A stretch of 64,000 nt of DNA from Streptomyces sp. TSRI0107 (GCF_001905845.1 NZ_LIVZ01000009.1:124001-188000), one strand, 5' to 3'. Counted from the first letter of the stretch, positions 27,768-36,139 are shown. Made by a program: numbers and translations. Notes: generated from the sequence alone by a model not told the origin.

Positions 27768-28691
27768 CTAGGCCCGCGGTGGGTGGTGCAGGCCCAGGTT
27801 CTCGTAGATTTCCAGCGTCGCCGTGGAGTTGTTCAGCGTGATGAAGTGCAGTCCGGGCACTCCTTCGGCCAGCAGCCGCGCGCAGAACTCCGTGGCGAAG
27901 TCGATGCCAATGGAGCGTACAGCGGCGGGATTGTCTTTTGCTGTGAGGATCCGCTCTTTCAGGGCGTCCGGGAACGCCGCGTTGGTGAGGGACGGGATCC
28001 GCTCCAGCGTCCTCACGCTACCGATGGGCATGACCTCGGGGATGATCGGGGTCTCGCAGCCGGCCGCCGCGACGCGGTCGCGCAGCCGCAGGTAGTCCTC
28101 CGGGTGGAAGAACATCTGGGTGATCGCGTAGTCGGCGCCCGCGCGGCACTTGTCGACGAAGTGGCGGACGTCGGTGTCCCAGTCCGCGGACCGCGGGTGC
28201 ATCGCGGGGAAGGCCGCGACGCCCACGCAGAAGTCGCCGGAGGTCTTGATCAGTTCGACCAGGTCGGCGGCGTAGGTGAGGCCCTGCGGGTGCGGCACCC
28301 AGTCGCCCATCGGGTCGCCGGGCGGGTCGCCGCGCAGCGCGAGCATGTTGCGGATCCCCGCGTCGGCGTACTGGCCGATGATGTTGCGCAGGTCGGCGAC
28401 GGAGTGGTCGACCGCCGTGAGGTGGGCGATCGGGGTGAGGGTGGTGTCCGAGGCGATCGCCTCGGTCGCCTTGACCGTGCCCGCGCGGGTGGAGCCGCCC
28501 GCGCCGTAGGTCACGGAGACGAAGTCGGGAGCCACGGCCTCGACCCGGCGCAGCGCGTTCCACAGGTTCCGCTCGCCCTTCGGGGTTTTCGGGGCGTAGA
28601 ACTCGAACGAGTACGTCGTCTTGCCGGTCGCGAGCATGTCGCGGACGGTCGGAGCGTGATCCGACCTGGTGGATGCGGTGCCGAGGGCCAT
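27768..28691 (-). CDS. metF: Methylenetetrahydrofolate reductase
   Basis: MetF reduces 5,10-methylene-THF to 5-methyl-THF for methionine synthesis, using FAD. The 307-aa beta/alpha barrel shows SFEFYAPKTPKGERNLW, FVSVTYGAGGSTRAGT, LALRGDPPGDP, ADYAITQMFF and PIIPEVMPIGS, all family motifs. ATG 28691 lacks a Shine-Dalgarno and follows a good promoter placed for a leaderless mRNA. The stop falls 57 bp before the Tyr-rich membrane protein start. Confidence 0.95.
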   Translation of the reverse strand: MALGTASTRSDHAPTVRDMLATGKTTYSFEFYAPKTPKGERNLWNALRRVEAVAPDFVSVTYGAGGSTRAGTVKATEAIASDTTLTPIAHLTAVDHSVADLRNIIGQYADAGIRNMLALRGDPPGDPMGDWVPHPQGLTYAADLVELIKTSGDFCVGVAAFPAMHPRSADWDTDVRHFVDKCRAGADYAITQMFFHPEDYLRLRDRVAAAGCETPIIPEVMPIGSVRTLERIPSLTNAAFPDALKERILTAKDNPAAVRSIGIDFATEFCARLLAEGVPGLHFITLNNSTATLEIYENLGLHHPPRA

Positions 28692-28697
28692 ACGGGC

Positions 28698-28726
28698 AGG
28701 TTAGCCAGGGCTTCGTGGTCCCCCAA
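28698..28726 (-). promoter_or_regulatory. metF promoter, probably leaderless
   Basis: On the minus strand TTGGGG (28721-28726) and TAACCT (28698-28703) are separated by 17 bases, and TAACCT lies six bases before the metF ATG. Transcription would begin at or next to the start codon. No Shine-Dalgarno is present, in line with leaderless initiation. Confidence 0.55.
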
Positions 28727-28772
28727 CCGGAGTCGGGAAATTTGCCCGATTTGTCACTTTGTTGTCCACCCC

Positions 28773-28824
28773 TTGGACAGATCCGTGGACAGACACGTGG
28801 ACAGACACGTGGACAGACACGTGG
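28773..28824. repeat. 12-bp tandem repeat between thiE and metF
   Basis: Three perfect copies of GTGGACAGACAC (28785-28820) follow a degenerate first copy (TTGGACAGATCC, 28773-28784) and precede a partial copy (GTGG). Each junction makes CACGTGG. The array lies just past the thiE stop and about 80-130 bp upstream of metF. Confidence 0.9.
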
Positions 28825-28827
28825 GCA

Positions 28828-29481
28828 TCACGCCTCCCGCAGCCGCTTCACCAGCTCCGCCGTCGCCGCGGCCGGGTCGTCCGCCTCGGTGATCGCGCGG
28901 ACGACGACCACCCGGCGGGCGCCCGCGTCCAGCACCTCGTCGAGGTTGCCCAGGTCGATGCCGCCGATGGCGAACCAGGGGCGGTCGGTGCCCAGGGCGG
29001 CGGTGTACCGCACCAGGTCGAGACCGGGGGCGTGCCGGCCGGGCTTGGTGGGGGTGGGCCAGCAGGGGCCTGTGCAGAAGTAGTCCACGCCCTCCTGAAC
29101 GGCTGCCGCGGCGGCCTCGGACTCGGCGTGCGTGGAGCGGCCTATGAGCACGTCGTCGCCGACGATCGCGCGGGCCGCGGGGACCGGGAGGTCGCCCTGG
29201 CCCAGGTGGAGCACGTCCGCGCGGGCGGCGTGGGCGACGTCCGCGCGGTCGTTGACCGCGAGGAGCCTGTCGTGCCGGGCGCAGGCGTCGGCGAAGACCT
29301 CCAGGTGCTCCAGCTCCTCGGCCGCCTCCATGCCCTTGTCGCGCAGCTGCACGATGTCGACACCGGCGGCCAGCACCGCGTCCAGGAACTCGGGCAGGTC
29401 GCCCTGGCGCCTGCGGGCGTCCGTGCAGAGGTAGAGCCGGGCGTCGGCGAGGCGGGCGCGGGCGGTGGTGGCGTCGGGCAT
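28828..29481 (-). CDS. thiE: Thiamine-phosphate synthase
   Basis: ThiE joins HMP-pyrophosphate and the thiazole phosphate carboxylate to make thiamine phosphate. The 217-aa TIM barrel shows LYLCTDAR, VDIVQLRDKGM, LLAVNDRADVA, DVLHLGQGDLP, IGRSTHAESEAAAA and the phosphate-binding WFAIGGIDLGNLDEVLDAGA. The start is ATG at 29481 with GGGGGGA upstream. It lies on the opposite strand from thiO-thiS-thiG, separated by two unrelated genes. Confidence 0.95.
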   Translation of the reverse strand: MPDATTARARLADARLYLCTDARRRQGDLPEFLDAVLAAGVDIVQLRDKGMEAAEELEHLEVFADACARHDRLLAVNDRADVAHAARADVLHLGQGDLPVPAARAIVGDDVLIGRSTHAESEAAAAAVQEGVDYFCTGPCWPTPTKPGRHAPGLDLVRYTAALGTDRPWFAIGGIDLGNLDEVLDAGARRVVVVRAITEADDPAAATAELVKRLREA

Positions 29482-29601
29482 GGGTGTCCCCCCGTTGTCG
29501 GTGGCGTACGGGCAGCGGCGGGCCGCAGTGAACCGCGGCCGTGGCGACTGTGCGTGCCGCGGCCCGTACGCCGGACGGTTGTTCAGATCAGCGTGCTCAG
29601 A

Positions 29602-29967
29602 TCACACGGCGAGCGCCTGGGCCCGGCGCTTCACCTCCGTGCCGCGATTCTCGCTGAGGGCCTGCGCGGGGGTGCCGGGCAGGCTGTCGTCGGGGGTGAA
29701 GAGCCACTCCAGCATCTCTTCGTCCGTGAAGCCGTCGTCCCGCAGGAGCGTCAGGGTCCCGGACAGGCCCTTGACGACCTTGTCCCCGTCGATGAAGGCG
29801 GCGGGGACGTGCAGCGCGCGGTTCTCACCACGGCGTACGGCGATGAGCTGGCCCTCCTTGACCAGCTGCCGCACGCGCGTCACCTCGACGCCGAGCTGTT
29901 CGGCGATGTCGGGGAGGGTGAGCCAGGCGGGGACGAGAGCATCGATCTTTGCGTCAATCTCGGTCAC
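29602..29967 (-). CDS. Rv2175c-family DNA-binding protein
   Basis: The 121-aa protein has an N-terminal helix-turn-helix (WLTLPDIAEQLGVEVTRVRQLVKEGQ), a central beta segment (LIAVRRGENRALHVPAAFI) and the C-terminal domain DEEMLEWLFTPDDSLPGTPAQAL typical of the Rv2175c family. In M. tuberculosis Rv2175c is a substrate of the adjacent kinase PknL. A PknL-like kinase lies 4.2 kb away here, beyond the thiamine genes. Whether the kinase phosphorylates this protein is inference. The start is GTG at 29967 with a weak ribosome site. Confidence 0.88.
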   Translation of the reverse strand: MTEIDAKIDALVPAWLTLPDIAEQLGVEVTRVRQLVKEGQLIAVRRGENRALHVPAAFIDGDKVVKGLSGTLTLLRDDGFTDEEMLEWLFTPDDSLPGTPAQALSENRGTEVKRRAQALAV

Positions 29968-30058
29968 GTCACCAAGCCTGCCATCCCGGACCGACAGTCG
30001 GTAGCCAGCACGGGCGCGGCGGGGCCGACGGAGTGGACCGTAGCCCTCCGGGCGGAGC

Positions 30059-31300
30059 CTACGCCGTCGCCGCCTTCAGCGGCCGACCGGGGTCGGTCAG
30101 CAGCTCGGGATCCATCGGCGCGCCCGACTCGATCAGCCGGCGGCCCTGGGCGAGGTCCCTCGGGCGGCCCACCGCCAGCAGGGCGACCAGGCGCTTCTCG
30201 CGCAGCCAGCACACCGACCAGGCGGGCCCGGACGGGTCGCCGCGCCACAGCAGCGTGTCGGCGGACGCGTGGTGCCCGGCGTACTGGACGAAGCGGCCGA
30301 ACTGCTCGGACCAGAAGTACGGGACCGGGTCGTACACCGCGGGGGCCTCGCCCGTGGTGGCGCCGACGATGTTCGCGGCGACCGTGCGCGGGCCCTGGAG
30401 GGCGTTGTCCCAGTGGTGGACGAGCAGCCGCTCGCCGTACCGCGCGGAGGGGAAGGACGCGCAGTCGCCGACCGCGTACACGTCCGGCACGGAGGTGCGC
30501 AGACCGGCGTCGGCGACGACCTCGCCGTGCGCCCCCAGCTCGATGCCGGAGCCCGTCAGCCAGACCGTGGCGGGCCGGGCGCCGATGCCGACGACGACGG
30601 CCCCGGCGGGCAGCCGCGTCCCGTCGTCGAGGAGCACCGTGCCGGGCTCGACGCGCGCCACGCGCGCGTGGGTCCGCAGTTCGGCGCCGGCGTCGGCGTA
30701 CCAGGAGGTCATCGGGGTGGCCACCTCGGCGGGCAGCGCCCCCGCGAGCGGCCGGTCGGCGGCCTCCACGACGGTCACCGCGCAGCCCGCCTCCCGCGCG
30801 GCGGTGGCGAACTCGGCGCCGATCCAGCCCGCGCCGACGACCACGACGTCGTGCTGGCGCGCGAGCACCGGCCGCAGCCGTTCCGCGTCGTCCAGGGTGC
30901 GCAGCAGGTGCACGCCGGGCACGCCCTCGGCGCCGGGCAGCCGAATCGGTTCGGCGCCGGTGGCGACGACCAGGACGTCGTACGGCTCCGGCCCGGCCTC
31001 GGTGTCCAGCTCGTGATCGGCGGGGCGCACCCCCTGGACCTCACGCCCGAGGTGCAGCTCGATGCCGAGCGCCTCGAAGTCGACGTCGAAGGCGGAGCCC
31101 TCGGCCGTGCCGAGCAGGACCGCCTTGGACAGCGGCGGCCGGTCGTACGGCTGGTGGGGTTCCGCGCCGATCAGGGTCACCGTGCCGGTGTAGCCCTGTT
31201 CGCGCAGGGCGACCGCGGTCTGCACACCGGCCATGCCCGCGCCGGCGACGACCACCCGCCGCGGTGCCGACGATCCCCGTTCCTGGGTCTGCTCGCTCAC
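30059..31300 (-). CDS. FAD/NAD(P)H-dependent reductase (ferredoxin reductase-like)
   Basis: The 413-aa protein has two dinucleotide folds: FAD-binding VVVAGAGMAGVQTAVALREQG and NAD-binding VVVVGAGWIGAEFATAARE, plus DVYAVGDCASFP near residue 290. The YDRPPLSKAVL motif and a C-terminal reductase domain (YFWSEQFGRFVQYAG) are typical of oxygenase-coupled ferredoxin reductases. I chose GTG 31300 (GGTGATCA just upstream); ATG at 31324 would add eight residues. A longer open frame runs back through the small gene at 31333 and is not supported. No ferredoxin or oxygenase gene is adjacent. Confidence 0.88.
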   Translation of the reverse strand: MSEQTQERGSSAPRRVVVAGAGMAGVQTAVALREQGYTGTVTLIGAEPHQPYDRPPLSKAVLLGTAEGSAFDVDFEALGIELHLGREVQGVRPADHELDTEAGPEPYDVLVVATGAEPIRLPGAEGVPGVHLLRTLDDAERLRPVLARQHDVVVVGAGWIGAEFATAAREAGCAVTVVEAADRPLAGALPAEVATPMTSWYADAGAELRTHARVARVEPGTVLLDDGTRLPAGAVVVGIGARPATVWLTGSGIELGAHGEVVADAGLRTSVPDVYAVGDCASFPSARYGERLLVHHWDNALQGPRTVAANIVGATTGEAPAVYDPVPYFWSEQFGRFVQYAGHHASADTLLWRGDPSGPAWSVCWLREKRLVALLAVGRPRDLAQGRRLIESGAPMDPELLTDPGRPLKAATA

Positions 31301-31332
31301 CTGATCACCATAGACAACTGACATCTCGTCAG

Positions 31333-31695
31333 TCAGTGCTCGTGCGTCGTGACCTGCTCCACAACACTGGTCCCGGAGCCCTCCTGGGACTCCCACCGCC
31401 ATGTCTCCTCCAGCCGCAGCCGCCCGTCGGGCAGCTCCACCACGAGCGACACGCAGTGCCCGGAGGCGGTCGTCCCGTCCGTCTTCAGCTGGACGTACCG
31501 GAAGTCCAGCCGGTCGCCCTCCCGGGTACCCACCAGATGCCCGCGGACGACGTCTCCGCCCGCGTACTCGGCCCAGATCTCGCCGTCCTTCTCGTGATAG
31601 CCGAACCGGGTGCGGGTGCCCACCTGGCCGGGGGCCTGGTCGGCGACGGGGGCGAGGACGAGACCGTCGAGGGATCGGTGGTGCGGGCGTGTCAC
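31333..31695 (-). CDS. Small conserved protein of unknown function
   Basis: The 120-aa protein contains repeated beta-strand elements (TRFGYHEKDGEIWAEYAGG, GHLVGTREGDRLDFRYVQL, RLRLEETWRWES). It matches a small family often mislabelled N-acetylglutamate synthase; no acetyltransferase motif is visible. The GTG at 31695 is the likely start, giving a family-sized protein. Its upstream side abuts the TPP riboswitch of thiO on the opposite strand. The function is unknown. Confidence 0.7.
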   Translation of the reverse strand: MTRPHHRSLDGLVLAPVADQAPGQVGTRTRFGYHEKDGEIWAEYAGGDVVRGHLVGTREGDRLDFRYVQLKTDGTTASGHCVSLVVELPDGRLRLEETWRWESQEGSGTSVVEQVTTHEH

Positions 31696-31749
31696 GGGCG
31701 GAGGCTCCCTTACTGAGCGGCACGGGGTCGGGCTAGGGTGGCCAACGTA

Positions 31750-31848
31750 AAGCACTCGCGGGAGCCCGGACGCACCGGGCTGAGAGGGAGGCTGGCGGCC
31801 TCCGACCGTACGAACCTGATCCGGGTCATGCCGGCGAAGGGAGGGGCT
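31750..31848 (+). promoter_or_regulatory. TPP riboswitch (thi box) of thiO-thiS-thiG
   Basis: The conserved TPP aptamer elements are in order: GGGAGCCC, CTGAGA (31780-31785), CCGTACGAACCTGATC (ACCTGATC at 31814-31821), then CATGCCGGCGAAGGGAGG. The final GGGAGG (about 31840-31845) forms the 3' end of the P1 stem and is also the ribosome site 11 bases before the thiO ATG. Thiamine pyrophosphate binding should therefore block translation initiation. No terminator hairpin lies between aptamer and gene, supporting translational control. Confidence 0.95.
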
Positions 31849-31856
31849 GGACGCCC

Positions 31857-33128
31857 ATGTCGCGTACGTCCGACACATCCGACGTCCTCGTCATCGGGGG
31901 CGGGATCATCGGTCTGGTCACGGCCTGGCGGGCCGCGCAGCGCGGTTTCGCCACGGCGGTGGTGGACCCCGAACCGGGCGGCGGGGCCGCCCAGGTGGCG
32001 GCCGGGATGCTCGCCGCCGTCACGGAACTGCACTACGGCGAGGAGACCCTGCTCGGTCTGAACCTCGCCTCGGCGCACCGCTACCCGGAGTTCGCGGCCG
32101 AACTGAGCGACCTCACCGGCCACGACCTCGGCTACCGCCGGTGCGGCACGCTCGCCGTCGCCCTCGACGCCGACGACCGGGCCCATCTGCGCGAACTGCA
32201 CGCCCTGCAGCGGCAGTCGGGGCTGGAGTCGGAGTGGCTGTCGGGCCGCGACTGCCGGCGGCTGGAGCCGTTGCTCGCGCCCGGGGTGCGCGGGGGCCTG
32301 CGGGTGGACGGCGACCACCAGATCGACCCGCGGCGGCTGGCGGCGGCCCTGGTGGCGGCCTGCGAGCGCGCGGGGGTCGTGTTCCACCGCGTGTGGGCGC
32401 AACGGCTCACCGTCGCGGGGGGCCGGGCCACGGGCGTCGTCACCGCCGACGGCACCGCGCTGGGCGCCGGGCAGGTGGTGCTCGCCGCGGGCAGCCTCAG
32501 CGGACGTCTGGCGGGCGTCCCGGACGAGCTGCTGCCGCCGGTGCGGCCGGTGAAGGGGCAGGTGCTGCGGCTGACCGTGCCCGCGCGGTACGCGCCGTTC
32601 CTCAGCCGGACCGTGCGGGCCATGGTGCGCGGCAGCCACGTCTACCTGGTGCCGCGCGAGAACGGCGAGCTGGTGGTCGGCGCGACCACCGAGGAGCTGG
32701 GCTGGGACACCACGGTGACCGCGGGCGGGGTGTACGAGCTGCTGCGCGACGCGCACGAGCTGGTGCCGGGCATCACCGAGCTGCCGCTGACGGAGACCCG
32801 CGCGGGACTGCGCCCCGGCTCCCCCGACAACGCGCCGCTGCTCGGCCCGACCGAACTGGACGGGCTGCTGCTGGCCACCGGCCACTACCGCAACGGGGTG
32901 CTGCTGACCCCGGTGACCGGTGACGCGATGGCCCACGTCCTGGCCACCGGTGAACTGCCGGAGGAGGCCCGCTCGTTCACGCCGAAGCGTTTCACCGCCG
33001 CACGCACGGAGGCCGCACCGACGGAACCGGCGCTCGCGGAACCCGCCCGCACGGAACCGGCGCTCAAGGAACCGGCGCTCAAGGAACCCGCCCGCACGGA
33101 GCCCGCACTCACGGAGCAGTCCGCATGA
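31857..33128 (+). CDS. thiO: Glycine oxidase ThiO
   Basis: ThiO oxidises glycine to dehydroglycine for thiazole synthesis, using FAD. The 423-aa protein has the FAD loop VIGGGIIGLVTAWRAAQRG and the family sequence AAQVAAGMLAAVTELHYGEE. The C-terminal FAD site is RAGLRPGSPDNAPLLGPTE followed by GHYRNGVLLTP. The last 40 residues are an Ala/Glu/Pro/Thr repeat tail (units like EPALKEPALKEPA) beyond the enzyme fold. The ATG at 31857 follows the TPP riboswitch. The stop overlaps thiS as ATGA. Confidence 0.95.
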   Translation: MSRTSDTSDVLVIGGGIIGLVTAWRAAQRGFATAVVDPEPGGGAAQVAAGMLAAVTELHYGEETLLGLNLASAHRYPEFAAELSDLTGHDLGYRRCGTLAVALDADDRAHLRELHALQRQSGLESEWLSGRDCRRLEPLLAPGVRGGLRVDGDHQIDPRRLAAALVAACERAGVVFHRVWAQRLTVAGGRATGVVTADGTALGAGQVVLAAGSLSGRLAGVPDELLPPVRPVKGQVLRLTVPARYAPFLSRTVRAMVRGSHVYLVPRENGELVVGATTEELGWDTTVTAGGVYELLRDAHELVPGITELPLTETRAGLRPGSPDNAPLLGPTELDGLLLATGHYRNGVLLTPVTGDAMAHVLATGELPEEARSFTPKRFTAARTEAAPTEPALAEPARTEPALKEPALKEPARTEPALTEQSA

Positions 33129-33325
33129 ACATCTCGGTCAACGGCGAGAGCCGCGAGGTCGCGCCCGGCACGGCGCTCGACGCCCTCGTCCGCACGCTCA
33201 CCGCGGCGCCCTCCGGAGTGGCCGCCGCCCTCAACGAAACCGTCGTCCCGCGCGCGCAGTGGGCGGCCACCGCGCTCTCCGACGGAGACCGCGTCGAAGT
33301 CCTCACCGCCGTCCAAGGAGGCTGA
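33125..33325 (+). CDS. thiS: Sulfur carrier protein ThiS
   Basis: ThiS is a ubiquitin-like sulfur carrier that is thiocarboxylated at its C-terminal glycine and feeds sulfur to ThiG. The 66-aa protein starts MNISVNGESREV and ends in GG (TAVQGG), as required. It overlaps thiO by four bases and is followed three bases later by thiG. Confidence 0.95.
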   Translation: MNISVNGESREVAPGTALDALVRTLTAAPSGVAAALNETVVPRAQWAATALSDGDRVEVLTAVQGG

Positions 33326-33328
33326 CCC

Positions 33329-34123
33329 ATGGCCGACGACCCCTTCGTCCTCGGGGACACGACGTTCACCTCCCGGCTGATCATGGGCACCGGCGGCGCC
33401 CCCAGCCTGGACGTGCTGGAGCGGTCCCTGGTGGCCTCCGGGACCGAGCTGACGACCGTCGCGATGCGCCGGGTGAACCCGGACGTGCACGGCTCGGTGC
33501 TCTCCGTGCTGGACCGCCTCGGCATCCGGGTGCTGCCCAACACGGCGGGCTGCTTCACCGCCGGGGAGGCGGTGCTCACCGCGCGGCTGGCGCGGGAGGC
33601 GCTGGGCACGGACCTGATCAAGCTGGAGGTCATCGCCGACGAGCGGACCCTGCTGCCGGACCCGATCGAGCTGCTGGAGGCCGCGGAGACCCTGGTGGAC
33701 GACGGGTTCACGGTGCTGCCGTACACCAACGACGACCCGGTGCTGGCGCGGAAGCTGGAGGACGTGGGCTGCGCCGCGATCATGCCGCTCGGCTCCCCCA
33801 TCGGTTCCGGCCTCGGCATCCGCAACCCGCACAACTTCCAGCTGATCGTGGAGCACGCGCGCGTGCCGGTGATCCTGGACGCCGGGGCCGGTACGGCGTC
33901 CGACGCGGCGCTCGCCATGGAGCTGGGCTGCGCGGGTGTGATGCTCGCCTCGGCCGTCACCCGCGCCCAGCAGCCGGTGCTGATGGCGGAGGCCATGCGT
34001 CACGCGGTGGAGGCGGGCCGGCTGGCCCACCGCGCGGGCCGCATCCCCCGCCGGCACTTCGCCGAGGCGTCCTCCCCGACGGAGGGCCGGGCCCGCCTCG
34101 ACCCGGAGCGCCCGGCGTTCTGA
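33329..34123 (+). CDS. thiG: Thiazole synthase ThiG
   Basis: ThiG condenses 1-deoxy-xylulose-5-phosphate, dehydroglycine and ThiS-thiocarboxylate into the thiazole phosphate. The 264-aa TIM barrel has the Schiff-base lysine Lys98 (DLIKLEVIAD), RLIMGTGGAPS near the start and PVILDAGAGTASDAALAMELG for phosphate binding. AAGGAGG (33315-33321) lies seven bases before the ATG at 33329. The operon ends here; a GC-rich hairpin follows. Confidence 0.96.
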   Translation: MADDPFVLGDTTFTSRLIMGTGGAPSLDVLERSLVASGTELTTVAMRRVNPDVHGSVLSVLDRLGIRVLPNTAGCFTAGEAVLTARLAREALGTDLIKLEVIADERTLLPDPIELLEAAETLVDDGFTVLPYTNDDPVLARKLEDVGCAAIMPLGSPIGSGLGIRNPHNFQLIVEHARVPVILDAGAGTASDAALAMELGCAGVMLASAVTRAQQPVLMAEAMRHAVEAGRLAHRAGRIPRRHFAEASSPTEGRARLDPERPAF

Positions 34124-34130
34124 CCCGACC

Positions 34131-34173
34131 GGCCCGGGACGGTCACAGGTCTGCTGCAGTCCGTCCCCGGGCC
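34131..34173 (+). terminator. Candidate terminator between thiG and the kinase
   Basis: GGCCCGGGACGG (34131-34142) can pair with CCGTCCCCGGGCC (34161-34173), with one bulged C. It sits just after the thiG stop and overlaps the upstream region of the kinase gene. No T-run follows. Confidence 0.5.
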
Positions 34174-34189
34174 CCCGGAAGGGACGGGC

Positions 34190-36139
34190 GTGTCGGTGGC
34201 GGCTCGTACACTCACCTGCGTGGACACGACCCTTCAGGACCCTCTGGTCGGGCAGCTGCTCGACGGCCGTTATCGCGTCGACGCGAGGATCGCGGTCGGC
34301 GGGATGGCCACGGTCTACCGGGCCGTGGACACCCGCCTCGACCGCGTCCTCGCGCTGAAGGTGATGCACCCCACGCTGGCGGCCGACGCGTCGTTCGTGG
34401 AGCGGTTCATCAGGGAGGCGAAGTCGGTCGCCCGGCTCGCCCACCCCAACGTGGTCCAGGTCTTCGACCAGGGCGCCGAGGGGGCGTACGTCTACCTGGC
34501 GATGGAGTACGTCGCCGGCTGCACCCTGCGCGACGTGCTGCGCGAGCGCGGCGCGCTCGCTCCCCGGGCCGCGCTGGACATCCTGGAGCCGGTGCTGGCC
34601 GCGCTCGGCGCCGCGCACCGCGCGGGGTTCGTGCACCGCGACATGAAGCCGGAGAACGTCCTCATAGGGGACGACGGCCGGGTCAAGGTCGCCGACTTCG
34701 GCCTGGTCCGTTCCGTCGACACCGTCACCAACACCACCGGCACGGTCCTCGGCACGGTCTCCTACCTGGCCCCCGAGCAGATCGAGCACGGCACGGCCGA
34801 TGCGCGCGTGGACGTCTACGCCTGCGGTGTCGTGCTGTACGAGATGCTGACGGGCGGCAAGCCGCACACCGGCGACACCCCCGCCCAGGTGCTGTACCAG
34901 CACCTCCACGCGGATGTGCCGCCGCCCTCGGCCGCCGTCCCCGGTCTGGCGTACGAGCTGGACGAGCTGGTCGCCTCGGCCACCGCGCGCAGCCCGGAGG
35001 TCCGCCCGTACGACGCCGTGGCGCTGCTCGCGCAGGCCCGGGAGGCGCGGGCCGCGCTGAGCGAGGACCAGCTCGACGCGGTGCCGCCGCAGGCCCTGAC
35101 GGCGGAGCACGACAACGCCGAGGACCGCACCAGCGTGATCCCGCGCGCGCTGACTGTGCCCCGCCCGCTGCCCGTCGACGGGGACGACGAGCCGCGGGTC
35201 GAGCGGACCAGCCGGCTCCAGGCGCCGCCGCCGACGGCTGCTCCCCGGCGCCGGCCGCCCCGCGCGGTGGTGACGATCGTCGCGGCCGTCCTGCTGGTGC
35301 TCGGCGTCGGCGCGGGCGTCTGGTACATCAACTCGGGCCAGTTCACCCAGGTCCCGCCGCTGCTGGCGAAGACCCAGGAGCAGGCCGAGGACCGGCTCGC
35401 GGACGCCGGTCTGGAGGTCGGTGACGTCGAGCACGCCTACAGCGACACCGTCGAGCGCGGCACGATCATCAGCACGGACCCGAAGCCGGGCAGCCGGATC
35501 CGGCAGAACGACTCGGTCACGATCACCGTCTCCGACGGGCCCCGGACCGTGAAGGTGCCCAACCTGGCGGGCTACCGCCTGGACAAGGCGCGGGAGGTGC
35601 TGAAGGACGAGGGCCTGGAGCCGGGCATGGTCACCCGCGCGTTCTCCGAGGACGTGGCCCGTGGTGTCGTGATCGGCACGGAGCCGGTGGCGGGCACCGA
35701 GCGCAAGGCGGGCTCCGCGATCGCGCTCACCGTCAGCAAGGGCAGCCCGATCGACGTCCCGGACGTCACCGGGCAGGACCTCGCCGACGCCCGGCAGCAG
35801 TTGGAGGAGGCCGGTCTCAAGGTGCGGGTCGCCGAGCAGCAGGTGCACTCGGAGTTCGACAAGGGGCAGGTCGCCGAGCAGACCCCGGACGCCGGGCGGC
35901 GCGCCGCCGAGGGCGACACGGTGACGCTCACGGTGTCCAAGGGCCCGGTGATGGTCGAGGTCCCGGACGTGGTCGGCGACAGTGTCGACGAGGCGAAGGA
36001 CAAGCTGGAGGCCGCCGGCTTCCAGGTCGAGGAGGACCGCGGACTGCTGGGCCTGTTCGGCGACGAGGTCAAGAGCCAGTCGGTCGAGGGCGGCGAGACG
36101 GCCCCGAAGGGCGCCACGATCACGATCACGATCCGCTAG
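34190..36139 (+). CDS. pknL: PknL-like Ser/Thr protein kinase with four PASTA domains
   Basis: A transmembrane eukaryotic-type kinase of 649 aa. The kinase domain (about 25-290) has GGMATVYRA, catalytic Lys57, HRDMKPEN with Asp151, DFG at 169-171 and SYLAPEQ. A basic/Pro linker leads to a single membrane segment at 359-380 and then four extracytoplasmic PASTA repeats to the end. The kinase domain resembles M. tuberculosis PknL (DSRY-type start, FVHRDMKPENVLI, NTTGTVLGT). PknL itself lacks PASTA domains as I recall, whereas PknB has them. The GTG at 34190 has GGAAGGGA upstream; GTG 34220 (VDTTLQDP) is the alternative and may be the true one. PASTA repeats usually sense muropeptides or lipid II. 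Confidence 0.93.
   Translation: MSVAARTLTCVDTTLQDPLVGQLLDGRYRVDARIAVGGMATVYRAVDTRLDRVLALKVMHPTLAADASFVERFIREAKSVARLAHPNVVQVFDQGAEGAYVYLAMEYVAGCTLRDVLRERGALAPRAALDILEPVLAALGAAHRAGFVHRDMKPENVLIGDDGRVKVADFGLVRSVDTVTNTTGTVLGTVSYLAPEQIEHGTADARVDVYACGVVLYEMLTGGKPHTGDTPAQVLYQHLHADVPPPSAAVPGLAYELDELVASATARSPEVRPYDAVALLAQAREARAALSEDQLDAVPPQALTAEHDNAEDRTSVIPRALTVPRPLPVDGDDEPRVERTSRLQAPPPTAAPRRRPPRAVVTIVAAVLLVLGVGAGVWYINSGQFTQVPPLLAKTQEQAEDRLADAGLEVGDVEHAYSDTVERGTIISTDPKPGSRIRQNDSVTITVSDGPRTVKVPNLAGYRLDKAREVLKDEGLEPGMVTRAFSEDVARGVVIGTEPVAGTERKAGSAIALTVSKGSPIDVPDVTGQDLADARQQLEEAGLKVRVAEQQVHSEFDKGQVAEQTPDAGRRAAEGDTVTLTVSKGPVMVEVPDVVGDSVDEAKDKLEAAGFQVEEDRGLLGLFGDEVKSQSVEGGETAPKGATITITIR

Noticed and set aside
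28773..28824. Short CRISPR-like array
   Set aside because: Units are 12 bp and contiguous with no spacers, and no cas genes are present.
28692..28827. SAM or cobalamin riboswitch upstream of metF
   Set aside because: No aptamer motifs were found, and the promoter appears to start the mRNA at the ATG.
31333..31695. N-acetylglutamate synthase
   Set aside because: The family name is a database carry-over; the 120-aa protein has no acetyltransferase motif.
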